Positions 43,755-52,900 of a DNA stretch of 64,000 nucleotides are shown piece by piece. The notes beneath the pieces are model-generated. The model saw only the letters and a program-made list of their open reading frames with translations, was not told where the DNA came from and did not search any database. Made by a program: the position numbers and the translations under genes. The stretch is from an uncultured Clostridia bacterium (lineage in GTDB: Bacteria; Bacillota; Clostridia; Christensenellales; Borkfalkiaceae): assembly GCA_944328445.1 (NCBI GenBank), contig CALVHO010000001.1:108497-172496 (forward strand), read 5' to 3'. Each line of letters opens with the position of its first letter. The stretch's first letter is position 1.

Positions 43755-45206
43755 TCATACGAACCATTCGTTGAGGAAGAAGGGCAGGCCGTCCTCGCCG
43801 CGGGCGGAAACGGTGATGCCCGCGCGGTTTTGCGCCTCGATCCAGGCGGGCATGGCCACGCCGAGGTAGCGCAGGCCGTCGAAGGTGAAGGCGACGTAAT
43901 TGTCGCCGTAGAGCTTCCACTCCCCCAGTTTTTCGCCGTTCAAAAGGAAGGAGCCGTCCTCGCCGAGCACGACGCCGGGCTTGGCAAAGGCACAGTCGAA
44001 GTTGCCCGTGCCCACCTTCACGTAGTCGAAGGTGTGGCCCGCGAGCTCGTCGCGCGCGATCTTGCGCAGCTTTTCACCCGCGTAGCGGTTGGGGCTCATG
44101 ACCAGGTCCCCCGCCGAATTGGCCGCGTACATGCTGATAAAGAGGTAGTGGCGGCGCGGGATGCGCTGCGAAGTGTAGGGCGTACGGTTGTGGTAGACGA
44201 CGAGGTCGACGCCCTTTTTGGTCGTGAACAGGTCGTTGTGGCCGGGTACGTAAAAATCGTAAGGAACGCGCAGATCGTCCTCGCCGTACCGCCAGGAGAA
44301 GGAGCTGGCCACCTTCTGCCCGCCGAAGCCGTAGGGCTGGTTCATGTACCCTTCGTCGGGCTTTTCGCTCACCCACAGGCGCATGTTGTAGTCCATGGAC
44401 AGCGAATCGGACGAGGCCATGAGGTAGTAGAGATCCTTTTTGGTCCAAAGCGCCTTGTTTTCCTCGGCGGCGAAGATATCCCCCGTGTAGACGGGCACGG
44501 CGCGGCGGTAGGCCACCACCGAACCCTCGGCATTGGTGGTGGAGACGACGCGCTTGCCGAAGTACTCGTCGCGCGTGAGCTTTTTGGCGCGGTAGTCCTC
44601 AAAGGTGTAGCCGTCCTTGCGCAGGCCCGTGGCGGGGTCCAGTTCCAGGATGCGGATGCCGCCGTAGAACGAGCCGTACGTCATCCACATGCGGCCTTCG
44701 GCGTCGTAAAAGATCTGCGGGTCGATGGCGTTGGGCGTCAGGCCCCAGTCCCCGCCCGAAACGACGAGCATGTCGACATATTTATACGGGCCCGTGACCT
44801 TGTCGGCGCGGGCGAGGTAGATGACCGAATAGTTGTTGCCGAACACGCCCGTGTAGCAGCCGTACAGCCAGTACCCGCCCTTGGCGTGGACGACGTCGGG
44901 CGCCCACAGGTTTTCGGTGCGGACGTCTCCCCCGTAGATCTGTTTGAGGACATCTACCACGGGTTTGAGTTCCCTGAACCCGTCCTCGAAGGCCTCGCCG
45001 ACGAACTCCCAATGGACGAGGTCCTCGGAGCGGCGGATCTGGTACATGTCGCGGCGGAAGGTACCCGTGGAGAACACGTAATAGTAGCCGTCTGCCTCGA
45101 TCATGGAGGGGTCGTGCACGCCGAAAACGCCCCACTTGTCGGGGGTCGCTTCCCAGTTTTGGTTGAGCGCGTCAAAACGGACGCCGTTCGGGAAATCCTT
45201 TTTCAT
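43755..45206 (-). CDS. GH43 arabinanase/arabinosidase-like hydrolase, cytoplasmic
   Basis: A 483-aa protein with no signal peptide. The five-bladed propeller of GH43 shows the general-base Asp in GVHDPSMIEADG, the second Asp in NAIDPQIFYDAEG and an acid-Glu candidate in NAEGSVVAYRRAVP, plus LWAPDVVHAKGGYWLYG. A C-terminal beta domain (GEWKLYGDNYVAFTFDG) is typical of GH43 arabinan endo-1,5-arabinosidases. It probably trims arabino-oligosaccharides after import. Substrate is inferred from family resemblance. GAAGGA precedes the ATG. It has its own promoter with a striking repeated operator (45263-45304). Confidence 0.85.
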   Translation of the reverse strand: MKKDFPNGVRFDALNQNWEATPDKWGVFGVHDPSMIEADGYYYVFSTGTFRRDMYQIRRSEDLVHWEFVGEAFEDGFRELKPVVDVLKQIYGGDVRTENLWAPDVVHAKGGYWLYGCYTGVFGNNYSVIYLARADKVTGPYKYVDMLVVSGGDWGLTPNAIDPQIFYDAEGRMWMTYGSFYGGIRILELDPATGLRKDGYTFEDYRAKKLTRDEYFGKRVVSTTNAEGSVVAYRRAVPVYTGDIFAAEENKALWTKKDLYYLMASSDSLSMDYNMRLWVSEKPDEGYMNQPYGFGGQKVASSFSWRYGEDDLRVPYDFYVPGHNDLFTTKKGVDLVVYHNRTPYTSQRIPRRHYLFISMYAANSAGDLVMSPNRYAGEKLRKIARDELAGHTFDYVKVGTGNFDCAFAKPGVVLGEDGSFLLNGEKLGEWKLYGDNYVAFTFDGLRYLGVAMPAWIEAQNRAGITVSARGEDGLPFFLNEWFV

Positions 45207-45234
45207 AGCATTCCTTCGCGGAGCAATATTTTTT

Positions 45235-45266
45235 CAAAACGGACCTTTTGCCCCGTGTCCGTTTTG
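45235..45266 (-). other. Leader hairpin of the GH43 gene
   Basis: CAAAACGGAC and GTCCGTTTTG form a 10-bp stem with a 12-nt loop in the 5' leader, about 30 bp before the start codon. Confidence 0.5.
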
Positions 45267-45298
45267 CCGAATGGCATTATACAACTTTGCCGAATGGC
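45263..45298. promoter_or_regulatory. Direct-repeat operator over the GH43 promoter
   Basis: Two exact copies of TTTGCCGAATGGC (45263-45275 and 45286-45298), 23 bp apart, flank the -10 box. A repressor bound to both would block RNA polymerase. The regulator is not in the window. Confidence 0.6.
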
Positions 45299-45304
45299 TT
45301 GCAA
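45276..45304 (-). promoter_or_regulatory. Promoter of the cytoplasmic GH43 gene
   Basis: TTGCAA, 17 bp and TATAAT on the minus strand. Confidence 0.75.
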
Positions 45305-45429
45305 GCAAATCGCCGCGCCATTTTGGCCTTTTTTGCGCAGTCTCCATGAATGAACGTTGCGACTTTTGCGAACACGATTTACACCGCAGACCGCAAGCGC
45401 AACGGCGCTTTGTGTGCAGCACCTCGATC

Positions 45430-45817
45430 CTACACTCTACATTCTGCATTCGCCCCCTCTGTCATCCTGAGCGGAGCCGAACGAAGCCGCGCCCCCTCTG
45501 TCATCCTGAGCGGAGCCGAACGAAGTGAGGCGCAGTCGAAGGATCTCATGCCCGCCCACGGCAGGCTCGGGATAACATAAGACCCGTCCACAATTCTACA
45601 CTTTACATTCTACATTCTGCATTCGGCAAAGCCCGACAAGGAGATCCCTCGACAAGCTCGGGATGACAGGTGGGTGAAGCGCCCCCTTTGTCATCCTGAG
45701 CGGAGCCGAACGGAGTGAGGCGCAGTCGAAGGATCTCATGCCCGCTCACGGCAGGCACGGGATAACATAAGACCCGTCCACAATTCTACATTCTACATTT
45801 TGCATTCTGCATTCTGC
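45430..45817. repeat. Repeat block between two GH43 genes
   Basis: It contains two complete 49-bp type-A palindromic units (45500-45548 and 45690-45738), a truncated A unit (45461-45488), a type-B unit (45641-45667), and runs of TACATTCTACATT-like units (45431-45450, 45592-45624, 45783-45815). No gene is present. Confidence 0.9.
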
Positions 45818-45843
45818 AAAGCCCGCACGGGCGGTTGCCGCCC
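45818..45843 (-). terminator. Hairpin terminator of the 914-aa GH43 gene
   Basis: GGGCGG-CAA-CCGCCC, then GCCCGTGCGGGCTTTG on the minus strand, right after the stop. The same module follows the GH43 gene at 55840, and a related AAAGCCCG/CGGGCTTT stem lies after the gene at 49175. Confidence 0.65.
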
Positions 45844-45854
45844 TTTCGAGCCGC

Positions 45855-48599
45855 TTAAAAATCGCTGTTCAAATACAGCGTGTCGGTGCCGTCCTTGCTC
45901 AAAAACGAGAGGGTCAGGCCGCCGCGGCCTTCCGCCTCGATCCAGGCGGGGAAGGCCGCGCCGTAATACTCCCCTTCCACGCGACCGTTTCCGCCGCCCG
46001 CGGCGACGGGCGACGTGAGGTTCATATACACCCAATTTTCGCCGTACACCGCCCACGTGCCCACCGTTTGGCCGCCGAACTGCACGCTGCCGTCCTCGCG
46101 CAGGGACAGGCCAGCCATGGCGTAGCCGCCGTTGAACGAAGCGCCGTAAGCGTTATCGCTCACGCAGGCGAAGGTGTACTTGCCGCCCGCCAGGCCGTAG
46201 ATCTCCTCGGCCTCGATCTTGCGCGCCCTTTCACCCGCGTAGCGGTTGGGGCTCATCACGAGCTCGCCGCGCGAATTGAAGCCGTACATGCTCAGCATCA
46301 GATAATGGTTGATGTTGCCGCTGGGGAAGGAAGTACGGCAATGGTAGGCAAGCAAGTTCACGCCGTCGGCGGTGGTGAACATGTCATTATGGCCGGGATA
46401 GGCGAAGTCGAACCCGATGGCGGCATCGCTTGCGGACGTTTTCCAGGTGAACGAGCCCGATACGCGGCTGCCCACCGCCCCGCCCGCGGCCTCGTACCAC
46501 GCCGTGGGGGAGGCGCTGTGGAAGGAGCGCATGTTGTACGTTGCGGCCAAGTCGTTCGCCGAGCCCATGAGGTAGTACCTGTTTTCATAGGTCACGGCGG
46601 CGGCGGAAAACTCGTTCACGCTGCCGCTGTACAGGGGCACGTTTTCATGATAGGCGACGACGGGGCCCTCGATGTTTTCGGAAGAGACGAGCCGCGTGCC
46701 GTAGCGGGCGGCGGCCGGAACGCTGTTTTGCGAAGCGAGCTGCGCCCAATCCGCCTTGTAGCAGGGGTCGGAAGGCGGGCGGAGGCCCGTGGCGGGGTCG
46801 AGCTCCAAGGCCCACAATCCGCCGCCGAAGGAGCCGTACGCCATGAACATGCGGCCGTCCGCGTAGTAGATCTGCGGGTCGATGGCGTTGGGGCCCTGCT
46901 CCCAGCCGTCGTAGGAGTAGACGATGACGTCCTCGAACGTGTACGGGCCCGTGACGGCGTCCGCCTTGCACAGGAAGATGGCCGAATGCCCCTGGCCGAA
47001 CGCCGCCGTCCAGCAGCCGTACAGCCAGTATTTGCCGTCCGCGCCTTCGACGACATCCGGCGCCCAGAGGGTATACATGCCGTTCCAACCGCTGTTTTGC
47101 AGGAGCGCGTACACCTCGTACAGCTCGTTGGCGGGCGTGACGGGGTTGGCGGCCGACGGCGGCGCGCCGTTCTCGTTGAAACCCTCGATGGCGCAACCCA
47201 CGTACTCCCAATGGATGAGGTCCTCGGAGCGGCGGATCTGGTACCCGAAGGCGGGGCCCATGTTGTCGGTGGAAAAGACGTAGTAGACGCTGCGGCCGTT
47301 TTCGGTCACTTCGATGACGGAGGGATCGTGAACGTTGGCGGTGGTCGTATACGTGTTGGGGCTGCCGTAGCCGACAAGCGCGTCGAATTTCGGATCCGCG
47401 GGGTAGAGCGCGCCCGCGGAGCCGCCGCCCGTATCGCCTTCGGAGCCCTCGCCCGAAGTTTCGCCGCCCCCGGCGGGAGGGTTTTCCTGCGTTCCGAAGT
47501 CGCCGAGCGCGTCTTGGTAGAGAGCGAGGAGCCGATCGTCCGCGCAGAAAGCGCCGAGGCGCAAGGCGTCGGCAAACAGGCTGCCCGCGCCCTCGTTGTT
47601 GCCGAAAAAGCGCAACGTGCCGCCGTTTTGCGCCACGTTCAAAAATGCGTTGCAGACGGTGGCGATGTTTTGGCTGGTGGCAGCGTTGTAGCGGCAGACG
47701 GGCGCGCCGTTTTTGTAAAAGACGACGCCCGACGCCGAAACGGTGACGGCGACGTGCACCCACGTTCCTCCGTCGGAGACGAGGGCGTCGAAGTCCCCTG
47801 CAAAGGCGGGGTCGTACACGCCCGCGTTTTGGGGGTAGAGGTTGCCGCCCTGCTCCGTCGAATCGGCAAAGTTCAAATTCAGAAAGCGCAGGCTGGCGGT
47901 ATCGCCGGAGACGGGCGCGCGTGCGATGTGGCTCCACTCGCTGCCGCCCTCGTTGCACGTCCAAAAGGAGACGGTCAGCCCCTGCGCACAGGCGGAGAGG
48001 GCGGGCACGGTCACGTCAAAATACTCGTTGCCCGCGGCCGTGACCTCAAAGGCCTTGCCGTGAACGGACGTTTGCGCCTGCGCCGTGTTGCGGCTGTATT
48101 TGGCCGTGACCTGCAAGGACGGATCGGCCGTGCGGGCGGAAAAAGCGCCCGCGGCGGGATCCGCATCGAAATCGAACAGGGCCACCGTGCCCGCGCCGAG
48201 AACGCCGACAGGGGTCTCCCCTTCGCCCTCTCCCGGGGTCTCCCCTCCCTCGCCCGAAGTTTCGCCACCCTCGCCGGGGTTTTCGCCGTCCTCGCCCGAA
48301 GTTTCGCCACCCTCGCCGGGGTTTTCGGTGCCCTCGCCCGAAGTTTCGCCGCCGGGGACCGTTCCTCCTGGATTTTCGGCGCCTTCGCCCGAGGGCTCGC
48401 CGCCCTCTCCGGGGTTTTCGGCGCCCTCGCCCGAGGTCTCCCCTCCCGCGGGGGCGGAAACGGCGGGCGGCTCGGCGGACGGCTTGTTGCAGGCCGAAAA
48501 GAAAATATTACAACTCAGTGCCAGCACCAGGGCGAGCGCCAAAAGAGCGGCCTTTCGGATGTTATAAAGTTTACGGAACATACGATCGTTTGCGCGCAT
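45855..48599 (-). CDS. GH43 lipoprotein with LamG-like domain
   Basis: A 914-aa surface lipoprotein (lipobox FFSAC). Order: a Gly/Glu/Pro/Ser/Thr linker of imperfect GETSGEG.ENPGEG repeats (residues 50-130); a concanavalin/LamG-like domain (130-370, VALFDFDADPAAG to FADALRLGAF); a second short linker; then a GH43 propeller with VHDPSVIE, LWAPDVVEGADGKYWLYG, NAIDPQIYYADG and IEGPVVAYHENVP, and a C-terminal beta domain. It should bind and cut arabinan-type chains outside the cell. The LamG part may be the carbohydrate-binding module. The start lies next to a run of nine Gs and lacks a good ribosome site; ATG at 48581 is an alternative. Confidence 0.85.
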   Translation of the reverse strand: MRANDRMFRKLYNIRKAALLALALVLALSCNIFFSACNKPSAEPPAVSAPAGGETSGEGAENPGEGGEPSGEGAENPGGTVPGGETSGEGTENPGEGGETSGEDGENPGEGGETSGEGGETPGEGEGETPVGVLGAGTVALFDFDADPAAGAFSARTADPSLQVTAKYSRNTAQAQTSVHGKAFEVTAAGNEYFDVTVPALSACAQGLTVSFWTCNEGGSEWSHIARAPVSGDTASLRFLNLNFADSTEQGGNLYPQNAGVYDPAFAGDFDALVSDGGTWVHVAVTVSASGVVFYKNGAPVCRYNAATSQNIATVCNAFLNVAQNGGTLRFFGNNEGAGSLFADALRLGAFCADDRLLALYQDALGDFGTQENPPAGGGETSGEGSEGDTGGGSAGALYPADPKFDALVGYGSPNTYTTTANVHDPSVIEVTENGRSVYYVFSTDNMGPAFGYQIRRSEDLIHWEYVGCAIEGFNENGAPPSAANPVTPANELYEVYALLQNSGWNGMYTLWAPDVVEGADGKYWLYGCWTAAFGQGHSAIFLCKADAVTGPYTFEDVIVYSYDGWEQGPNAIDPQIYYADGRMFMAYGSFGGGLWALELDPATGLRPPSDPCYKADWAQLASQNSVPAAARYGTRLVSSENIEGPVVAYHENVPLYSGSVNEFSAAAVTYENRYYLMGSANDLAATYNMRSFHSASPTAWYEAAGGAVGSRVSGSFTWKTSASDAAIGFDFAYPGHNDMFTTADGVNLLAYHCRTSFPSGNINHYLMLSMYGFNSRGELVMSPNRYAGERARKIEAEEIYGLAGGKYTFACVSDNAYGASFNGGYAMAGLSLREDGSVQFGGQTVGTWAVYGENWVYMNLTSPVAAGGGNGRVEGEYYGAAFPAWIEAEGRGGLTLSFLSKDGTDTLYLNSDF
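48210..48450 (-). repeat. Coding tandem repeat, linker of the GH43 lipoprotein
   Basis: Imperfect units of about 39 bp encode Gly-Glu-Thr-Ser-Gly-Glu-rich linker sequence. Copy number could vary by slippage. Confidence 0.75.
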
Positions 48600-48630
48600 T
48601 GCGGTCTTTCGCGGGGGGGGGTATGGAATT

Positions 48631-49030
48631 TGTCCTCAATTCTACACTCTACATTTTACATTCTGCATTCGCCCCTTCATGTCATCCTGAGCGGAGCCGA
48701 ACGAAGTAAGGCGCAGTCGAAGGATCTCATGCCCGCTTACCGTTGAGCCCGCCATGAGATCCCTCGACAAGCTCGGGATGACAGGCGAACGCTCGGGATG
48801 ACAGGTAAGCGCCCGGGATGACATAAGGTTTGTCCTCAATTCTACACTCTACATTTTACATTCTACATTCGCCCCTTCATGTCATCCTGAGCGGAGCCGA
48901 ACGAAGTGAGGCGCAGTCGAAGGATCTCATGCCCGCTTACCGTTGAGCCCGCCATGAGATCCCTCGACAAGCTCGGGATGACAGGTGGACGCCCGAGATG
49001 ACAGGTAAGCGCCCGGGATGACATAAGATA
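48631..49030. repeat. 200-bp tandem duplication of a composite repeat
   Basis: Two near-identical 200-bp units (48631-48830 and 48831-49030) each hold a TACACTCTACATT run, a type-A palindrome (48681-48729; 48881-48929) and a type-B unit (48755-48782; 48955-48982). A third partial mini-repeat run lies at 49038-49070. No gene lies between 48600 and 49174. Confidence 0.9.
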
Positions 49031-49071
49031 CTTCCACAATTCTACACTCTACATTTTACATTCTACATTGG

Positions 49072-49093
49072 CCAAAGCCCGCACGGGCTTTGG
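49072..49093. terminator. Palindromic hairpin downstream of a GH43 gene
   Basis: CCAAAGCCCG, loop CA, CGGGCTTTGG. With the CCCCCGCGGGC/GCCCGCGGGGG stem at 49137-49161 it forms the 3' end of the gene at 49175. Confidence 0.55.
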
Positions 49094-49174
49094 CCGCCAA
49101 TTTGCACCGCTTGCGGGTCTGCCTGCCAAGCAATGCCCCCGCGGGCGATGCCCGCGGGGGTTGCCATGGCCCGA

Positions 49175-51286
49175 TCAGAAGGTCATATTCAGGTACAGGG
49201 TGTTGGCGCCGTCGTCGCTCAACAGCGAGAGCGCGAGGCCGCCGCGGCCCTCCGCCTCGATGTAGGCGGGGAAGGCCATGCCGTAGAACTCGCCGAGCAG
49301 GATCTGCGTGTTGTTTTCCGCCTTGATCTGCGTGGAGATGTTCATGTAGACCCAGTTATCGCCGTAGAGCTGCCAGCGGCCGCACACGGCCGTCGTGCCG
49401 TCTGCAGCGGTAAAGACGATGTCGCCGCCCGAGGCGTTTTCCCCGTCCAGCGTGAGCCTGATGCCCTCCATCGCGTACCCCATGTTGTAGGAGTTGCGGT
49501 AATCGTTGTTGGTGACGTAGGCGAAGCGGTAGTTCCCGCCCGAGACGTTGGCGATCTCCGCGGCGGTGACGACGCGCTCGCCCTCGCCCGCGTAGCGGTT
49601 GGGGTTCATGACCATCTGCCCCTTGGAGTTGAAGCCGTACAAACTCGTCAGCAGGTAGTGGTTGGCGCTGCCGCTGGTGAAGTTGACGCGGTCATGGTAG
49701 GCGAGCAGGTTGCGGCCCGTGGAGGTCGTGATCATGTCGTTGTGGCCGGGGTAGGCGAAGTCGAAAGAGACGTCCTTGTCGTTTTCGTCCAGTTTCCACG
49801 TGAACGAGCCCGATACGCGGTTGCCGAGCGTGCCCGGCCCGAAGGCGATGTTGCCGTCGCCGTCGTCGGTGCCGACGAAGGAGCGCATGTTGTACGTTTC
49901 GGACAGGCTGTCCGCCGAGCCCATGAGGTAGTAGCGGTTTTCGCGCAGGACGGCGGCGTCGGTATAGTCGGCCACGTTGCCCTCGTACACTTCCACGCCC
50001 TCGTGGTAGTTGACGGTCGGGCCCTCGATGGTGCGGCTGTTTACGAGCCGCTTGCCGTAGCGGGCGTTCCGTTCGTTGGGGAAGATGACTTTATTGTCCG
50101 TTCCCTGAACGCCTGCCTGCTCCCACAGGGACCAATCGACGCCGTAGTAGGGATCGCTTTCGAGCCTTCTGCCCGTGGCGGGGTCGAGCTCGATCGCCCA
50201 CAGGCCGCCGCCGAAGGAGCCGTACGCCATGAACATGCGGTTGCCCACATAGTAGATCTGCGGGTCGATGGCGTTGGGGTTGGAACCGCCGCCGTCGTAG
50301 GAGTAGTGCAGGATGGTATCGAAGGTGTACGGGCCCGTCACTTCATCCGCCTTGCACAGGAAGATGATGGAGTGCGCCGAACCGAAGTCCGCCGTCCAGC
50401 AGCCGTACAGCCAGTACTTGCCGTCCGCGCCTTCGACGACGTCGGGCGCCCAGAGCGTCCAGTTGTCGCCCTCGCTCGTGCCGCCGCCCCACCAGGACCA
50501 ATCGTGGTCGCGGGAGATGATCTCGTACACATCCTGCAAGGGGCTGGTGCCCGCCTTGCAGTTCGCCTCGACGCCGTCTCCGCCGTTGCCGAAGCCCTGG
50601 ATGGCCGCGCCGACGTATTCCCAGCGGATCATGTCGTTGCTCTTGCGGACCTGGTAGCCGTACTCGCCCGTGTTATCGGTGGAGAAGGCGTAGTACACGC
50701 CGTCCACTTCGACGACGGAGGGGTCGTGCGCGTAGGCGATGGAGAGGTCTCCGTTGGTGCCGTAGCCCGCCATCGGGTTGAGGTTGGGCTCCTCGGGATA
50801 GGCCTCGACGACGTTGTACACGAGCTTGGCCGCGAGGTCGCTGCCCTTTTTGAGGCGGAACACGTACTCGCCCGATTCCTTGGCGGTGACGGTGTAGGTA
50901 TCCGTCTTGACGCTGCCGATGGTGTACGTCTGCCCGTTCGTCACTTCGACTACGGAGGGCTCTTCCACGTACAGCGTCAGCGTTTCCGACGCGGGATAGC
51001 TGACTTGGAAAATATCCTGCTTGATGGACGCATCGGCATAGCCGCTGTTCGTGCCGTCGATGGCCAGGTTGGGCGCATGAACGACGGTGTAGTCTACGTT
51101 CGCCGTGATGGGCTCGGCGGGGGCTTCTGTTTCGCCATCGCCATCGCCATCGCCTTCGTCCCCTTCGTTTTGCGAAGGAGGCGGGGTGGGCGTCTCTTCG
51201 TCCCTGTCGCAGGCGGCGAACACGAGCGAAAGGCTCATGAGCAGCGCCAATACGAGCGCCAGCAGCGTGATTTTTTTGCTTTTCAT
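49175..51286 (-). CDS. GH43 lipoprotein
   Basis: A 703-aa lipoprotein (lipobox VFAAC) followed by an acidic linker (GDEGDGDGDGETEA), a Big-like beta domain (residues 60-160, containing TYTVTAKESGEYVFRLKKG), and a GH43 propeller with AHDPSVVEVDG, LWAPDVVEGADGKYWLYG, NAIDPQIYYVGN and IEGPTVNYHEGVEVY, then the shared C-terminal beta domain ending NTLYLNMTF. It is an extracellular arabinanase-like enzyme. AAGGAGGGG precedes the ATG, 10 bp after the upstream gene, so they form one operon. Confidence 0.85.
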   Translation of the reverse strand: MKSKKITLLALVLALLMSLSLVFAACDRDEETPTPPPSQNEGDEGDGDGDGETEAPAEPITANVDYTVVHAPNLAIDGTNSGYADASIKQDIFQVSYPASETLTLYVEEPSVVEVTNGQTYTIGSVKTDTYTVTAKESGEYVFRLKKGSDLAAKLVYNVVEAYPEEPNLNPMAGYGTNGDLSIAYAHDPSVVEVDGVYYAFSTDNTGEYGYQVRKSNDMIRWEYVGAAIQGFGNGGDGVEANCKAGTSPLQDVYEIISRDHDWSWWGGGTSEGDNWTLWAPDVVEGADGKYWLYGCWTADFGSAHSIIFLCKADEVTGPYTFDTILHYSYDGGGSNPNAIDPQIYYVGNRMFMAYGSFGGGLWAIELDPATGRRLESDPYYGVDWSLWEQAGVQGTDNKVIFPNERNARYGKRLVNSRTIEGPTVNYHEGVEVYEGNVADYTDAAVLRENRYYLMGSADSLSETYNMRSFVGTDDGDGNIAFGPGTLGNRVSGSFTWKLDENDKDVSFDFAYPGHNDMITTSTGRNLLAYHDRVNFTSGSANHYLLTSLYGFNSKGQMVMNPNRYAGEGERVVTAAEIANVSGGNYRFAYVTNNDYRNSYNMGYAMEGIRLTLDGENASGGDIVFTAADGTTAVCGRWQLYGDNWVYMNISTQIKAENNTQILLGEFYGMAFPAYIEAEGRGGLALSLLSDDGANTLYLNMTF

Positions 51287-51296
51287 GTTCCCCTCC

Positions 51297-52838
51297 TTAG
51301 GCCTCGGCCGTGCCGCTGACCGCGGCATACAGCGCAGCGACGCCGTTATCGCCGGTAATACCCTTGCAGATCAGCAAATCGTCGATGTAGTGCGTGCCGC
51401 CTCCTACGTTATACCCAAAGAAACGGACCGTACCGGTATCGTTGATCGTCGAGAAAAACGTATCGACAACCGTTTGTACCCCATCGATGGAATACGGGTA
51501 ATAACAAATTTTGCTGCCGTTGACGTAAATATATACGCCGTTCGTCTTATCCAACGTGACGGTATAATAACGCCAGGTATTGGCAACATCGACCGCCGCC
51601 GTTACCGACGCACCATTTTGCACCCCGCCGCCGGCAGTGGTAACTTCTGTATGCGTAGGATAGAAGTTTCCGCTTTGTTGCCCGCCAACATTCAGGTTGT
51701 CGAAACGCACGCTGGTTTCGGTCGCCCCCTGCGTTGTCGCGACGCTGCTCCAATCGCCGCCTTTTGCCGCGAGGTTGTACCAGAAAGCGATCGTCAACGT
51801 ATCGGAATCGGAAAGCAGAGAACTTCCGTCAAACGTCATATCGATGTACTGATCGCCGCTTGTCGTAACAGCAAACGCTTTGCCGTTATGCACCGTGCCG
51901 CTCTGCGTGGTGTTGGCCGAATACGTTGCCGTCACGTTGGCGTTCGTTCCCGTCTGCAAATAGACGTCCGTTCCTTTGTCGTAATCGAAGTCGGCGAAGG
52001 CGATGAGCCCTTCCTGCACGGGCGCTTGGGCACGCTCGTTGATGGTGACGGTCGCCGTGTCGGAAACGGTGACTTCTTCGGTCTCGCCGTACGGGGTGTA
52101 CGAATAAGAAGCGGTGACGGTGGCCGTGCCCTTCGTTTCGCCGTCCGGCGTCAGGTTCACGGACACGCCGCTCGTGGCAGACAACGTGCCGATTTTATCT
52201 CCGCTCGTTGCCCAGGCGATGGTGGCGCCGCTGAGCGATGCGTTGGCCGTGAGCGTGACCGCCTCTTTTACGCCGACGGGCTGCGAACTTGCTGCGGGCG
52301 TAACGTCGAGCGTGTGGCGGATATCCAACTCGCTGACAGAAGCGGGGCCCGCCGTGGCACCGTCGATCGCGGCCGTGTAGACGGCCGAAACGCTGAATTT
52401 GCCCACCTTTGCCCCCGTGACGGTAGCCGAAAACGTAGGTTGGCTGGCCGCCGTAAAGGCGAGGGTGACGGTGTTGGCGGCTTTATCGGTGTCGTCGGCG
52501 GCGGAAATGCCGATGCCTGCATTTTCGCCCTGGGCCGCGGTGAGCACGAGGGTACCGTCTCCGGGGAGATCGGTCGAAACGGTCACGCCATAACTTCCGT
52601 CGGCCTCGGGCGCGCTTTGCACGGCGCCGCGGGCGAAGGTCACGCGGGCCGCCCCCGCAGGGGGATCGACGGGCGTAACCGTAACGGGAACTTGTTCGAC
52701 GACGGTCTCCTCTCCCTCCGTCCCTTCGGGCGGGGGCGTCGGCGTGACGGGGTCGTCGTCACAGGCGGCAAACACGCACGCAAGGCAAAGGAGCAGCGCG
52801 AGCATGATGGCCGCAAGGCCGAATTTTCTCTTTTTCAT
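51297..52838 (-). CDS. Big-2 and LamG-like surface lipoprotein
   Basis: A 513-aa lipoprotein (lipobox VFAAC) without a catalytic domain. Residues 40-275 form bacterial Ig-like beta domains (LTANASLSGATIAWATSGD is a Big-2 signature). Residues 280-505 resemble a LamG/concanavalin domain (LIAFADFDYDKG, LTIAFWYN, RFFGYNVGGGTHYIDDLLI), close in pattern to the domain in the 914-aa GH43. It likely binds glycan and helps the enzymes (inference). GAGGT precedes the ATG. A GCGCGC-rich hairpin lies in the 62-bp gap upstream. Confidence 0.7.
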   Translation of the reverse strand: MKKRKFGLAAIMLALLLCLACVFAACDDDPVTPTPPPEGTEGEETVVEQVPVTVTPVDPPAGAARVTFARGAVQSAPEADGSYGVTVSTDLPGDGTLVLTAAQGENAGIGISAADDTDKAANTVTLAFTAASQPTFSATVTGAKVGKFSVSAVYTAAIDGATAGPASVSELDIRHTLDVTPAASSQPVGVKEAVTLTANASLSGATIAWATSGDKIGTLSATSGVSVNLTPDGETKGTATVTASYSYTPYGETEEVTVSDTATVTINERAQAPVQEGLIAFADFDYDKGTDVYLQTGTNANVTATYSANTTQSGTVHNGKAFAVTTSGDQYIDMTFDGSSLLSDSDTLTIAFWYNLAAKGGDWSSVATTQGATETSVRFDNLNVGGQQSGNFYPTHTEVTTAGGGVQNGASVTAAVDVANTWRYYTVTLDKTNGVYIYVNGSKICYYPYSIDGVQTVVDTFFSTINDTGTVRFFGYNVGGGTHYIDDLLICKGITGDNGVAALYAAVSGTAEA

Positions 52839-52867
52839 GAATTTACCTCACAAAATTTCTGCTGTTC

Positions 52868-52890
52868 CCCCGCGCGCAATGCGCGCGGGG
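52868..52890 (-). other. Intercistronic hairpin
   Basis: CCCCGCGCGC, loop ATT, GCGCGCGGGG without a T-run. It may stabilise or tune the operon transcript. Confidence 0.5.
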
Positions 52891-52900
52891 CCTTGGTGCC

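Noticed and set aside
46068..48746. Plus-strand open frame of 892 codons
   Set aside because: Antisense shadow of the 914-aa GH43 lipoprotein; similar shadows lie over the other GH43 genes.
48631..49030. Possible CRISPR array
   Set aside because: The repeats are 49-bp palindromes and 200-bp composites without regularly spaced unique spacers, and there are no cas genes.
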